Positions 1 through 6,111 of a stretch of DNA of 14,774 nt are shown here, in pieces (the stretch's first letter is position 1; every line of letters starts with the position of its first letter). The position numbers and the translations under genes were made by a program. Origin of the DNA: Paludibacteraceae bacterium (GTDB lineage: Bacteria; Bacteroidota; Bacteroidia; Bacteroidales; Paludibacteraceae); contig CANIXM010000013.1 in NCBI GenBank assembly GCA_947471245.1, forward strand, positions 1 through 14,774, given 5' to 3'. Below the pieces are notes generated by a model. It was not told the origin of the DNA and did no database searches. It saw nothing but the letters and a program-made list of their open reading frames with translations.

Positions 1-762
1 ATGCGTGGCGTCTGCTCTAGAGTTGGAATACAAACCCACGAAGCAGATTAGAAAAACTATTGCCATTAAGCCAATGTAAATCAAGTTGCGCAGCATGTAA
101 TGAGTGAAGTCAAACTGCATTAAGTAGCTGAAATTGAATAACTGAACAAAATCGATATCTGGTTGAAAGAAGTAGGTACCTGACACAAAGAAAATCCAGG
201 GGGTAATTATGCCAAAAATAGATGCTAAAAATGTACGTAATGAAAGACTTTGGAACATGCCGAAGCCAATCCAAATAATGGGAACTATCAAAACAAGATT
301 GTTAATAAAAATAGAGCCAATGCCTATGAGCAAACATCCCATATATGCCTGTTCTACAGCCATGGGATTGCGGTACATTTCTAAAAAATAAAACAACGAG
401 AAAATAAATAATGTTGCCGTTATGTCGGATACATCTGCCAAATGACTGGAAGACCACGTGCATTGAAGAAGAACAAATATTAGGATTGGTAGAAAAGTAC
501 GTGTGCGAATGATGGTGAATTTGTTGTTCAATTGGGTTAGCAAAAACGCATTGGTCAGCGTGAATGCTATGCTGATCAGATTGGAAATGCCTGTGTTGTT
601 GAGAAATTCCAATTGGTAAGTGGTCTGAGGTAATTGCACTACGGGGTGTCCGCCGAATGCAGATTTCAAATAGTTGATTGCCCACAAGCTGAAACAGGCC
701 ATGATAGACAGTATTGCAAGTGGAATACTAGGGGTGATGATGTTTTTTAGTGACAACCTCAT
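1..762 (-). CDS. Multi-pass inner-membrane protein, DUF6427-like (C-terminus cut by window edge)
   Basis: The reading frame opens at an ATG (762-760) and runs to position 1 without a stop, giving 254 residues with the C-terminus outside the window. It starts MRLSLKNIITPS and is rich in hydrophobic helices. I see likely membrane segments near residues 12-30, 60-76, 88-102, 114-130, 140-172, 178-196 and 227-245. There is no cleavable signal peptide and no catalytic motif that I recognise. The pattern of short polar loops between helices, with a TFLPILIFVLLQ stretch at 89-100 and an aromatic helix near 120-130, recalls from memory the Bacteroidota family DUF6427, of unknown function. That assignment was not checked. 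The gene points the same way as dcp, which ends 89 bp upstream of its start. Confidence 0.7.
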   Translation of the reverse strand, partial: MRLSLKNIITPSIPLAILSIMACFSLWAINYLKSAFGGHPVVQLPQTTYQLEFLNNTGISNLISIAFTLTNAFLLTQLNNKFTIIRTRTFLPILIFVLLQCTWSSSHLADVSDITATLFIFSLFYFLEMYRNPMAVEQAYMGCLLIGIGSIFINNLVLIVPIIWIGFGMFQSLSLRTFLASIFGIITPWIFFVSGTYFFQPDIDFVQLFNFSYLMQFDFTHYMLRNLIYIGLMAIVFLICFVGLYSNSRADATH

Positions 763-770
763 TTTTAATG

Positions 771-798
771 AATAATTAATAATTGATAATTAATAATT
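771..798. repeat. AT-rich 14-bp direct repeat, two copies
   Basis: Two adjacent 14-bp units, aataattaataatt (771-784) and gataattaataatt (785-798), differ at one base. They lie just upstream of the membrane-protein gene and downstream of dcp. AT-rich repeats of this sort are frequent between Bacteroidota genes. No function is apparent, though they could sit in the upstream promoter region of the 1-762 gene. Confidence 0.6.
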
Positions 799-851
799 TC
801 TTGTGTACTTACAGCTACAGACTTGCGACTGAACTCATGCAATTACGTATT

Positions 852-2957
852 TCACTTTAATCCTCTGCTTTTGAGTAACGCATCTGGCTTGGGGTAGGTG
901 CCTCTGAAATCTAGATACAGTTTCATGGGGTCTTCTTTGTCGCCTTTTTCAAGAATTTTATGTCTGAAATCAGTTGCAATTTTTTGATTGTAAATGTCAC
1001 CAGATGCTTTGAACGTTTGGAACACATCGGCATCCAACACCTCTGCCCAAGTGTAACTGTAATAGCCAGAGTTATATCCACCTCCGAAAATATGACTAAA
1101 ATAGGTGCTTCTGTAGCGCACAATTATCTCAGGTATTAAGCCCATTTTGTCTAGAGATTTTTTTTCGAAAGCTGTGATGTCAAAGTTGGTGGTATCAGTG
1201 ATGGTGTGCAAATCCATATCAAGCAGTGCTGCCGAAAGAATTTCGGTCATCAAAAAACCTTGGTTGAATGTCTGAGCACGGTTAATTTTGTCAATAAGTG
1301 AATCGGGGATTGATGCTCCAGTCTGGAAATGATGAGCGTAGGATTTCATCACTTGTGGTTCAAAGCACCAGTTTTCCATCACCTGAGAAGGTAATTCGAC
1401 GAAGTCGCGAAGCACATTGGTGCCCGAAATGCTAGGGTAACTGCATTGTGATAGCAATCCGTGAAGTGCATGTCCGAATTCGTGAAATAGTGTTCTCACT
1501 TCATCCATTGTCAATAATGATGGGTGATCGGTAGTGGGCTTGGTGAAGTTGCCAATATTCAGAATTATGGGTCGATGATTGATGTTTTCTTTGATGTATT
1601 GGTCGGTGATGTTGTTCATCCAAGCTCCGGCATGTTTTCCTGCACGTGGGAAATAGTCAGTGTACAGCACTCCGATTAATGATTCGTCTGCATTACTCAC
1701 TTCAAATACCTCTACTTCTGGATGGTAGATGGGCATGTTGTCTATCTTTTTGAACTTCAGCCCATAGAGTCTGGATGATAGGTCAAACACACCTTGACGT
1801 ACGTTCTCAAGTTTGAAAAAGGGCTTAAGTGCTTCCTCATCCAGGTTGTATTTGGCGAGTCTCAGTTTCTCTGAATAGTACCACCAGTCCCATGCTTCTA
1901 GTTTTTCGTTTTTGCCTTCGGCGTCCATCAATTTTTGGAGTTCGGCAGCTTCTTCTTTGGCTTTTGCCAGTGCAGGTGTCCATACAGAAGCTAAAAAAGT
2001 GTAAACAGTTACGGGTGTTTTGGCCATTGTTTCATCGAGAGAATAATCAGCAGATGTTTTGAAGCCTAATAGGTTGGCTTTTTGTAATCGGAGTTTGATT
2101 ATTTTAGTGACAATGGCTTTGTTGTCTTTGTCATTATTGTGGTTTGCCCGTTGGGAATAAGCGAGTAGGAGGTCTTTTCGGAGGTTTCTGTTGGCGCTGT
2201 ATTGGAGTACAGGTATGAAACTTGCTTTGTGGGTGGTGAATAGCCATTTGCCATCCATTCCTGCTTTTTTTGCAGCTTCGGCTGCAGCTTGTATTACACC
2301 TTGTGGTAATCCTGCGAGGTCAGCCTCGTTTTCTATCACCTTTTTATATGCATTAGTTTCATCCAATACGTTTTGCCCGAAAGTAAGTTCGGCCACCGAT
2401 AGCTCTTTGTTGATTTCTCTCAGTTGTGATTTGTTAGTTTCCGAAAGGTCAGCACCACCTCTGACGAATGCTTTGTAGTATTTGTCCAACAGTCGGTTTT
2501 GCTCCTCGGTCAGATGGCTATTGGCTTGCTGGCGAATGGCTTTTATTCGTTGGAATAGTTTGTCATTGAGGTAGATGTTGTCATTCTGCTCTGTCAGTTT
2601 AGGGGAAATTTCATTGGCTATTTTGTCCATTTCCTCATTAGTGTCAGCGGCATAGAGATTGAAGAATACAGTTGAAACTTTTTTGAGTAGGTCTCCGCTG
2701 AATTCAAGTGGCTCTATGGTGTTGGCGAAGCTAGGCGCTGAGGTGTTATTCGCAATATTGTCGATTTCGGTTTGTTGTATTTTTATTCCTTCGTAAAATG
2801 CAGGAAGGTAGTGCTCTAACTTGATTTTGTTAAATGGTGGTGCTCCATAAGGATTGGTGTATGGAGAAAAAAACGGATTTACTTCAGTGGCTAATACATT
2901 CATTGCTAATGCTATTGTGAGTGTTAAAATTAGAGTTCTCATTGTACACTTTTTCAT
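852..2957 (-). CDS. dcp: M3 family zinc metallopeptidase, peptidyl-dipeptidase Dcp type
   Basis: A 701-residue M3A oligopeptidase that, by family, removes C-terminal dipeptides from short peptides. The zinc site is HEFGH at residues 492-496 (H492, E493, H496). The third ligand is E521 in the family stretch SGTNVLRDFVELPSQ. Near the C-terminus, HIFGGGYNSGYYSYTWAEVLDA matches the conserved substrate-binding region of Dcp. The length fits Dcp, which is about 680 residues in E. coli, plus a leader. Residues 1-23 form a signal peptide ending near VLA/TEV, so the enzyme is probably periplasmic. Both M1 (2957) and M6 (2942) are ATG and either leaves a usable signal peptide. A TAnnTTTG box lies about 20 bp upstream of the start, and a MITE-like element begins just beyond it. 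This gene was probably once cotranscribed with ribF. Dcp is preferred over oligopeptidase A on these motifs. Confidence 0.95.
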   Translation of the reverse strand: MKKCTMRTLILTLTIALAMNVLATEVNPFFSPYTNPYGAPPFNKIKLEHYLPAFYEGIKIQQTEIDNIANNTSAPSFANTIEPLEFSGDLLKKVSTVFFNLYAADTNEEMDKIANEISPKLTEQNDNIYLNDKLFQRIKAIRQQANSHLTEEQNRLLDKYYKAFVRGGADLSETNKSQLREINKELSVAELTFGQNVLDETNAYKKVIENEADLAGLPQGVIQAAAEAAKKAGMDGKWLFTTHKASFIPVLQYSANRNLRKDLLLAYSQRANHNNDKDNKAIVTKIIKLRLQKANLLGFKTSADYSLDETMAKTPVTVYTFLASVWTPALAKAKEEAAELQKLMDAEGKNEKLEAWDWWYYSEKLRLAKYNLDEEALKPFFKLENVRQGVFDLSSRLYGLKFKKIDNMPIYHPEVEVFEVSNADESLIGVLYTDYFPRAGKHAGAWMNNITDQYIKENINHRPIILNIGNFTKPTTDHPSLLTMDEVRTLFHEFGHALHGLLSQCSYPSISGTNVLRDFVELPSQVMENWCFEPQVMKSYAHHFQTGASIPDSLIDKINRAQTFNQGFLMTEILSAALLDMDLHTITDTTNFDITAFEKKSLDKMGLIPEIIVRYRSTYFSHIFGGGYNSGYYSYTWAEVLDADVFQTFKASGDIYNQKIATDFRHKILEKGDKEDPMKLYLDFRGTYPKPDALLKSRGLK

Positions 2958-2975
2958 TGAATATTGGTGTGTTTA

Positions 2976-2983
2976 CAAAGATA
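2976..2983 (-). promoter_or_regulatory. Candidate -7 box of dcp
   Basis: The minus strand reads TATCTTTG, an exact match to the Bacteroidota -7 consensus TAnnTTTG, 18 bp before the dcp ATG. No TTG is found at 18-20 bp upstream, because that space is occupied by the end of the inserted element. The promoter may therefore be weak or depend on element sequence. Confidence 0.5.
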
Positions 2984-2985
2984 CA

Positions 2986-2993
2986 AATAAATC
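2986..2993. repeat. Left target-site duplication, AATAAATC
   Basis: This 8-bp sequence directly abuts the left end of the element at 2994. It is repeated perfectly and in the same orientation at 3372-3379, directly after the right end. Duplicated target sites of this kind mark transposition. Confidence 0.85.
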
Positions 2994-3069
2994 GGTTCTA
3001 TAACGAATTAGGTGGGTGAAACCAAAGAATGAAATTATAACCATAAAAGGGACAAAATGAAAAATGAAG

Positions 3070-3089
3070 AGACGTCGCATTCGGCGTCT
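3070..3089. other. Stem-loop inside the mobile element
   Basis: AGACGTCG (3070-3077) pairs with CGGCGTCT (3082-3089) across a CATT loop, giving an 8-bp stem with one G-U pair. No T-run follows on either strand, so it is not a typical intrinsic terminator. Confidence 0.55.
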
Positions 3090-3134
3090 GATAAAGCATT
3101 TTATGAACACGAAGACACAAAGACACATAGTCGC

Positions 3135-3166
3135 TACCGCCGAAGGCAAATACCGCCGTAGGCAAA
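3135..3166. repeat. Two 16-bp tandem units inside the element
   Basis: taccgccgaaggcaaa (3135-3150) is followed at once by taccgccgtaggcaaa (3151-3166), with one base different. They run directly into the 14-bp array. The related string gccgcaggcctta after the array (3327-3339) looks like a degenerate further copy. Confidence 0.75.
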
Positions 3167-3320
3167 ATATCACAAAGTTAATATCGCGAAGCAAATATCG
3201 CAAAGTTAATATCACGAAGCAAATATCACGAAGCAAATATCACGAAGTAAATATCGCGAAGCAAATATCACGAAGTTAATATCACGAAGCAAATATCATG
3301 AAGTAAATATCGCGAAGCTA
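3167..3320. repeat. 14-bp tandem repeat array, 11 units, inside the element
   Basis: Eleven consecutive 14-bp units of the form atatcRcgaagYaa occupy exactly 154 bp. Variation is confined to a few positions (cacg, cgcg, caaa or catg in the middle; gcaa, gtta or gtaa at the end). There are no spacers, which excludes a CRISPR array. Because 14 is not a multiple of 3, three units (42 bp) return to frame. This gives a false 14-residue period in chance reading frames on the plus strand; these frames are not considered genes. Confidence 0.9.
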
Positions 3321-3371
3321 CTATAGCCGCAGGCCTTAATATCGAGTACCCACCCAAAATGTTATAGAGCC

Positions 3372-3379
3372 AATAAATC
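3372..3379. repeat. Right target-site duplication, AATAAATC
   Basis: This is a perfect copy of 2986-2993, directly after the right terminal inverted repeat. It ends one base from the ribF stop codon (3383-3381), so the element landed immediately downstream of ribF without damaging it. Confidence 0.85.
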
Positions 3380-3380
3380 A

Positions 3381-4304
3381 TTACAGATGTCGAATTGTAA
3401 ATTTTTTGTCCTCTTCCAGCTGAGTGGACAATGCCTCTAAAGATTCAAATTTTCGTTCATTTCTGATTCGCTCAATTAACTCTGTTTTTATTTCTTGACC
3501 GTAAATGTCGCTATTAAAATCAATGATGTGAACTTCGATGCTGCTGTTCGTGCCATTTTCCAATGTTGGTCGTTTCCCAATATTGAGCATGCCTTTGTAC
3601 ACAATAGATTGGATGGTCACTTGTACCACATATACACCATGGGCTGGTAAGAGTTTGTTGGTGTCCTGTGGTGATATGTTGGCCGTGGGGAAACCAATGG
3701 TTCTGCCGACTTTGAATCCCTCGATTACCCTTCCTGTCAGTGAATAGGGATAGGATAGGAGGCGGTTGGCACGCTGAATGTCACCTGCATCTAAGGCTTG
3801 TCTGATGGCAGTGGAACTGATATGAAGATCTGTGTCGGTGTGAAATTCTTGAGATAACACCACTTTCATGCCGATTTCTAGACCGTATTGTTTGTAGGCT
3901 ACAAAACCTTCTTGTCGATTGTGACCAAATCGATGATTGTGCCCCACAAGTAGGGTTTTAAGCATGAATTTTGTGCTAAGCACATGCCGTAGGAAATCAG
4001 CTGCAGAGAGTTTGGACATTTCGATGTCAAAATTTAGTACAACGCATACATCCACCCCCAACGATGCCAATAATTCAAGCTTTTCGTCTAAAGGAGTAAG
4101 GAGGCGAGGTGTAAAATCAGATTGAATCACTGCACGTGGATGTTGTTGGAAAGTGAAAACCACAGAGGGTTTTTGTTCAAGCAGTGCTATGCTTCTCAAT
4201 TGGTTGATGAGATATCGATGCCCTGCATGTACGCCGTCGAAATATCCGACGGTGCCCACGCAAGGTTCAGGACAGTAAGTGTCATGTGGGTAGATAACCT
4301 TCAT
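3381..4304 (-). CDS. ribF: Bifunctional riboflavin kinase / FAD synthetase
   Basis: A 307-residue cytoplasmic enzyme that phosphorylates riboflavin to FMN and adenylates FMN to FAD. The N-terminal nucleotidyltransferase domain carries GYFDGVHAGH at residues 20-29, the ATP-binding HxGH-type motif. The C-terminal riboflavin kinase domain has GRVIEGFKVGRTIGFPTAN, with GFPTAN at 204-209, then GKRPT and IEVHIIDFNSDIYG. The length is normal for the family (about 310). The frame is open a further 25 codons upstream, but that part overlaps the HAD gene and lacks family similarity, so I chose the ATG at 4304. It follows the HAD stop by one base (TAA-A-ATG), pointing to translational coupling. It is probably transcribed with the HAD gene. 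A mobile element lies directly after its stop. Confidence 0.96.
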   Translation of the reverse strand: MKVIYPHDTYCPEPCVGTVGYFDGVHAGHRYLINQLRSIALLEQKPSVVFTFQQHPRAVIQSDFTPRLLTPLDEKLELLASLGVDVCVVLNFDIEMSKLSAADFLRHVLSTKFMLKTLLVGHNHRFGHNRQEGFVAYKQYGLEIGMKVVLSQEFHTDTDLHISSTAIRQALDAGDIQRANRLLSYPYSLTGRVIEGFKVGRTIGFPTANISPQDTNKLLPAHGVYVVQVTIQSIVYKGMLNIGKRPTLENGTNSSIEVHIIDFNSDIYGQEIKTELIERIRNERKFESLEALSTQLEEDKKFTIRHL

Positions 4305-4305
4305 T

Positions 4306-4941
4306 TTAGATCCAAGTGGTGGGGTTCGACAAAAAACTGAGGTCTTCTCGCTCGCTAACATGATAGGTCTGAATGCCATATTCAGTGGCTTTTTCGATGT
4401 TTTTTATGCCGTCGTCTAAGAAAAGACATTCGTTTGGCGGCGTATTTTCGGCAGCTAAGAGTTTTTCGAAAACCAATCCGTCTGGTTTGGCAGATTTCAG
4501 TTCGTGCGAAAGGTAGCATTTGTCGAAACATTGCTCGATGGTGTAACCTTGTGCTTCAAATTGTGTGTGGCTAATGAATGGAAAATGAATGCCGTTGGTA
4601 TTGCTCAACATGATTACACGGAAACGTTTACGGAGTTGCACTAGCAATTCCAGTTTCTCGCGTGGAATGTCCAGCAGGTAAGCGCACCAAGCTTGTTTGA
4701 TTTGATTGTGGGTGCTAGCGTGTGGGCATTCTTTCATCAGTTCGGAGATGAATGTTTCGGTGGATATTTCACCTTTTTCTAGGGCGATAAAGATGCCCTT
4801 GTGTTGAAAATTGTCCAAATAATTTTCAATGTTCATAAATCCCAGTTGGTTAAAAGCTTTGATGCAATTGCTCTTTTCGAGATTGATGAGCACGCCACCA
4901 AGATCGAAAATAAGGGTGGATATATTACGAAATTGTTTCAT
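4306..4941 (-). CDS. HAD-superfamily hydrolase, subfamily IA (YihX-like)
   Basis: A 211-residue cytoplasmic phosphatase-like protein. Motif I is IFDLGGVLIN with nucleophile D13; the usual second aspartate is glycine (G15), as in YihX-type and epoxide-hydrolase-N-like members. Motif II is MLSNTNG (S113), motif III is SAKPDG (K152) and motif IV is FLDDGIKN (D176, D177). All core positions needed for phosphoryl transfer except the second motif I aspartate are present. The substrate is unknown. A sugar phosphate or flavin-pathway phosphate is possible given the one-base coupling to ribF downstream, but that is inference. The start at 4941 lies back to back with the tRNA promoter on the other strand. 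A TATATTTG box on the minus strand (5017-5010) could serve this gene, but no upstream TTG is seen. Confidence 0.9.
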   Translation of the reverse strand: MKQFRNISTLIFDLGGVLINLEKSNCIKAFNQLGFMNIENYLDNFQHKGIFIALEKGEISTETFISELMKECPHASTHNQIKQAWCAYLLDIPREKLELLVQLRKRFRVIMLSNTNGIHFPFISHTQFEAQGYTIEQCFDKCYLSHELKSAKPDGLVFEKLLAAENTPPNECLFLDDGIKNIEKATEYGIQTYHVSEREDLSFLSNPTTWI

Positions 4942-4969
4942 TTATATGTAAAAAAGTGGATGATTGTTT

Positions 4970-4998
4970 TTGTAGTAACACAATTTTTACTACTTTTG
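4970..4998 (+). promoter_or_regulatory. Promoter of the CAU tRNA gene
   Basis: TTG at 4970-4972, an 18-bp spacer and TACTTTTG at 4991-4998 match the Bacteroidota primary sigma-factor consensus (TTG, about 19 bp, TAnnTTTG). Transcription would begin near 5005, about 33 bp before the mature tRNA. Confidence 0.75.
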
Positions 4999-5037
4999 CA
5001 TTCGCTTTGCAAATATACTAATTATTTGTTAAAAGTG

Positions 5038-5112
5038 GGGCCTATAGCTCAGTTGGTTAGTAGCACCTGACTCATAATCAGGGGGTCACTGGTTCAAGCC
5101 CAGTTGGGCCCA
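5038..5112 (+). tRNA. tRNA with CAU anticodon, probably tRNA-Ile2 (lysidine type); tRNA-Met possible
   Basis: A full cloverleaf can be drawn. The acceptor is GGGCCTA/TGGGCCC (one G-U pair), the anticodon stem CCTGA/TCAGG encloses loop CTCATAA, and the T stem is ACTGG/CCAGT. The discriminator is A and CCA is not encoded. The anticodon is CAT. Acceptor pairs C4-G69 and C5-G68 match the known recognition features of TilS, which converts this class to AUA-reading tRNA-Ile2, so Ile2 is favoured over elongator Met. The D arm is odd: it reads GCTC...GTAGC instead of GCTC...GAGC. The extra T makes the molecule 75 nt and leaves a bulge in the D stem. A strong promoter and an intrinsic terminator frame the gene as a single-gene unit. 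Confidence 0.92.
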
Positions 5113-5122
5113 CTTCAATTTC

Positions 5123-5162
5123 AAGCAGTTACAGATGAAAATTTGTAGCTGCTTTTTTTTTG
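5123..5162 (+). terminator. Intrinsic terminator of the tRNA gene
   Basis: AAGCAGTTACA (5123-5133) pairs with TGTAGCTGCTT (5144-5154) around a 10-nt loop. The stem is 11 bp with one G-U pair. It is followed by an unbroken T-run to 5161, and it lies 11 bp after the tRNA. Confidence 0.85.
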
Positions 5163-5392
5163 TGTCATTTTTTTGAAGCTTCGTGTAGTGTGTGATGAAT
5201 ATGATAAATGGGCAGGTTAACCAATTTGCCGTCTAACAAAGGTAATTTTCACGTGTAGTGTGTTTCATCTTTATTTGCAGGGCGTTCATTGCTCACCGAT
5301 ATTATTTGTAGGGCATTATTCTATCTATCAAATCTCTGAAATACTAGTTAAGGATGGGTGTTGAGGTTGAATTGTGCTTATGGCGCAAACGG

Positions 5393-5947
5393 TCAGTTGG
5401 CTAATTTATTGGATGATCTAAGCTTTATGGTGTCGTTTAAGACCAATCTTTTGGCATAATCCTTTACATATAATTGCCATGCGCCACCTTTTCCGTATTG
5501 TGGATTTGCAAGGGTTTGCGATAGCGCCACTACTATAGTGTCTGTCACCCGATAAACACCTAGCCACGGACGGTAACCATATATTTGATTGGATTCGATT
5601 TGCAAGCTTTTCCAATATTTTATCAGCAGTGAGTCTGCGTTTTTCACTGTTTTACTTACAGAGTAGAATGCAGATTGTTCAGGAAGCCCGCCGTAAAGGT
5701 ATATGTTCTTTGGTAGTTTTGCAGCTACCCATTTGTCCACGCCTTTATGTCCAGCTTTCATTTTTGATAGCTTTGCTGCGATTACGATATTTGTGTCTGG
5801 TATGGCTATTGCGCGTATGCCAGTCTGATTGCGAAACAATAAAATCAGACTGTCACTTTCCAATTTGGATGGTGACAGAGGGTGTAATTGAGCAAAGATT
5901 GAAAAATGCGCAAGTCCTACAATAAACATCAGCATACATTTTCTCAT
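5393..5947 (-). CDS. Small secreted protein of unknown function
   Basis: A 184-residue protein that I do not recognise. It begins MRKCMLMFIVGLAHFSIFAQ, a good signal peptide with cleavage expected near residue 20. The mature part (about 164 residues) is mixed polar, with no cysteines, no metal-binding motif and no T9SS sorting domain. Features that stand out are a lysine-rich stretch at 58-80, an aromatic stretch IYGYRPWLGVYRV at 122-134 and GKGGAWQLYVKDY at 152-164. I chose the ATG at 5947. An in-frame TTG at 5965 would put extra residues before the signal peptide and is less likely. It lies 164 bp after the T9SS cargo gene on the same strand, with a hairpin between, so cotranscription is uncertain. 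Confidence 0.75.
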   Translation of the reverse strand: MRKCMLMFIVGLAHFSIFAQLHPLSPSKLESDSLILLFRNQTGIRAIAIPDTNIVIAAKLSKMKAGHKGVDKWVAAKLPKNIYLYGGLPEQSAFYSVSKTVKNADSLLIKYWKSLQIESNQIYGYRPWLGVYRVTDTIVVALSQTLANPQYGKGGAWQLYVKDYAKRLVLNDTIKLRSSNKLAN

Positions 5948-6032
5948 AATATTCAATTTTTGCAATTTTTAGTTAAAGAAACCCAAGTGCACATAGTTTT
6001 GTCTTTCGGCAAAGTCAGAAAAAATATTTTTT

Positions 6033-6083
6033 GAACACGAAGTCACCAAGTCACAAAGAAAAACTATAGAGTTTTTCTTTGTG
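6033..6083. repeat. Intergenic hairpin repeat with the ACACGAAG motif
   Basis: A copy of tgaacacgaag followed by degenerate cacaaag units runs into a perfect inverted repeat. CACAAAGAAAAACT (6052-6065) and its complement (6070-6083) form a 14-bp stem with loop ATAG. It lies 29 bp beyond the stop of the 6112-6945 gene, so it may slow or end transcription, although T-runs are only inside the stem. The same tgaacacgaag string occurs inside the mobile element at 3104-3114. Confidence 0.7.
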
Positions 6084-6111
6084 TTCTTCGAATTTGCTGA
6101 TAATCGAATAA

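Larger units (their letters stand above)
2994..3371. mobile_element. Non-autonomous MITE-like transposable element
   Basis: This 378-bp unit has imperfect terminal inverted repeats. The left end (2994-3017) begins GGTTCTATAAC and continues to ...GGTGGGT. The right end read on the minus strand (3371-3348) begins GGCTCTATAAC and also ends in GGTGGGT. Nineteen of 24 positions match. Perfect 8-bp direct repeats flank the ends exactly. No transposase is encoded. The interior holds a hairpin (3070-3089), a TGAACACGAAG motif, two 16-bp units and eleven 14-bp tandem units. The 8-bp duplication together with GG...GGTG-type ends suggests mobilisation by an ISL3-like transposase elsewhere in the genome. 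The family assignment is from memory and is uncertain, since several other families also make 8-bp duplications. Confidence 0.85.

Noticed and set aside
302..685. 127-residue minus-strand open frame
   Set aside because: It is out of frame with the hydrophobic membrane protein at 1-762, which has far better protein character. The frame is His/Arg/Gln-rich and looks like a shadow.
2191..2478. 95-residue plus-strand open frame
   Set aside because: It is antisense to the strongly conserved dcp gene and has no family features.
3064..3279. Open frame on the plus strand with a 14-residue repeating pattern (ITKxISRSKYxxVN)
   Set aside because: The pattern follows from three 14-bp DNA units returning to frame. 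It lies wholly inside the mobile element, and units beyond the frame continue the same DNA repeat without coding sense.
3167..3320. Possible CRISPR array
   Set aside because: The units are 14 bp and contiguous, with no spacers and no cas genes nearby.
4305..4379. 25-codon N-terminal extension of RibF
   Set aside because: It overlaps the HAD coding region in another frame, and the RibF family begins at the MKVIYPHD start.
5182..5263. Two copies of cgtgtagtgtgt, 70 bp apart
   Set aside because: It is a short, low-complexity match with no further structure around it, so it was not annotated as a repeat.
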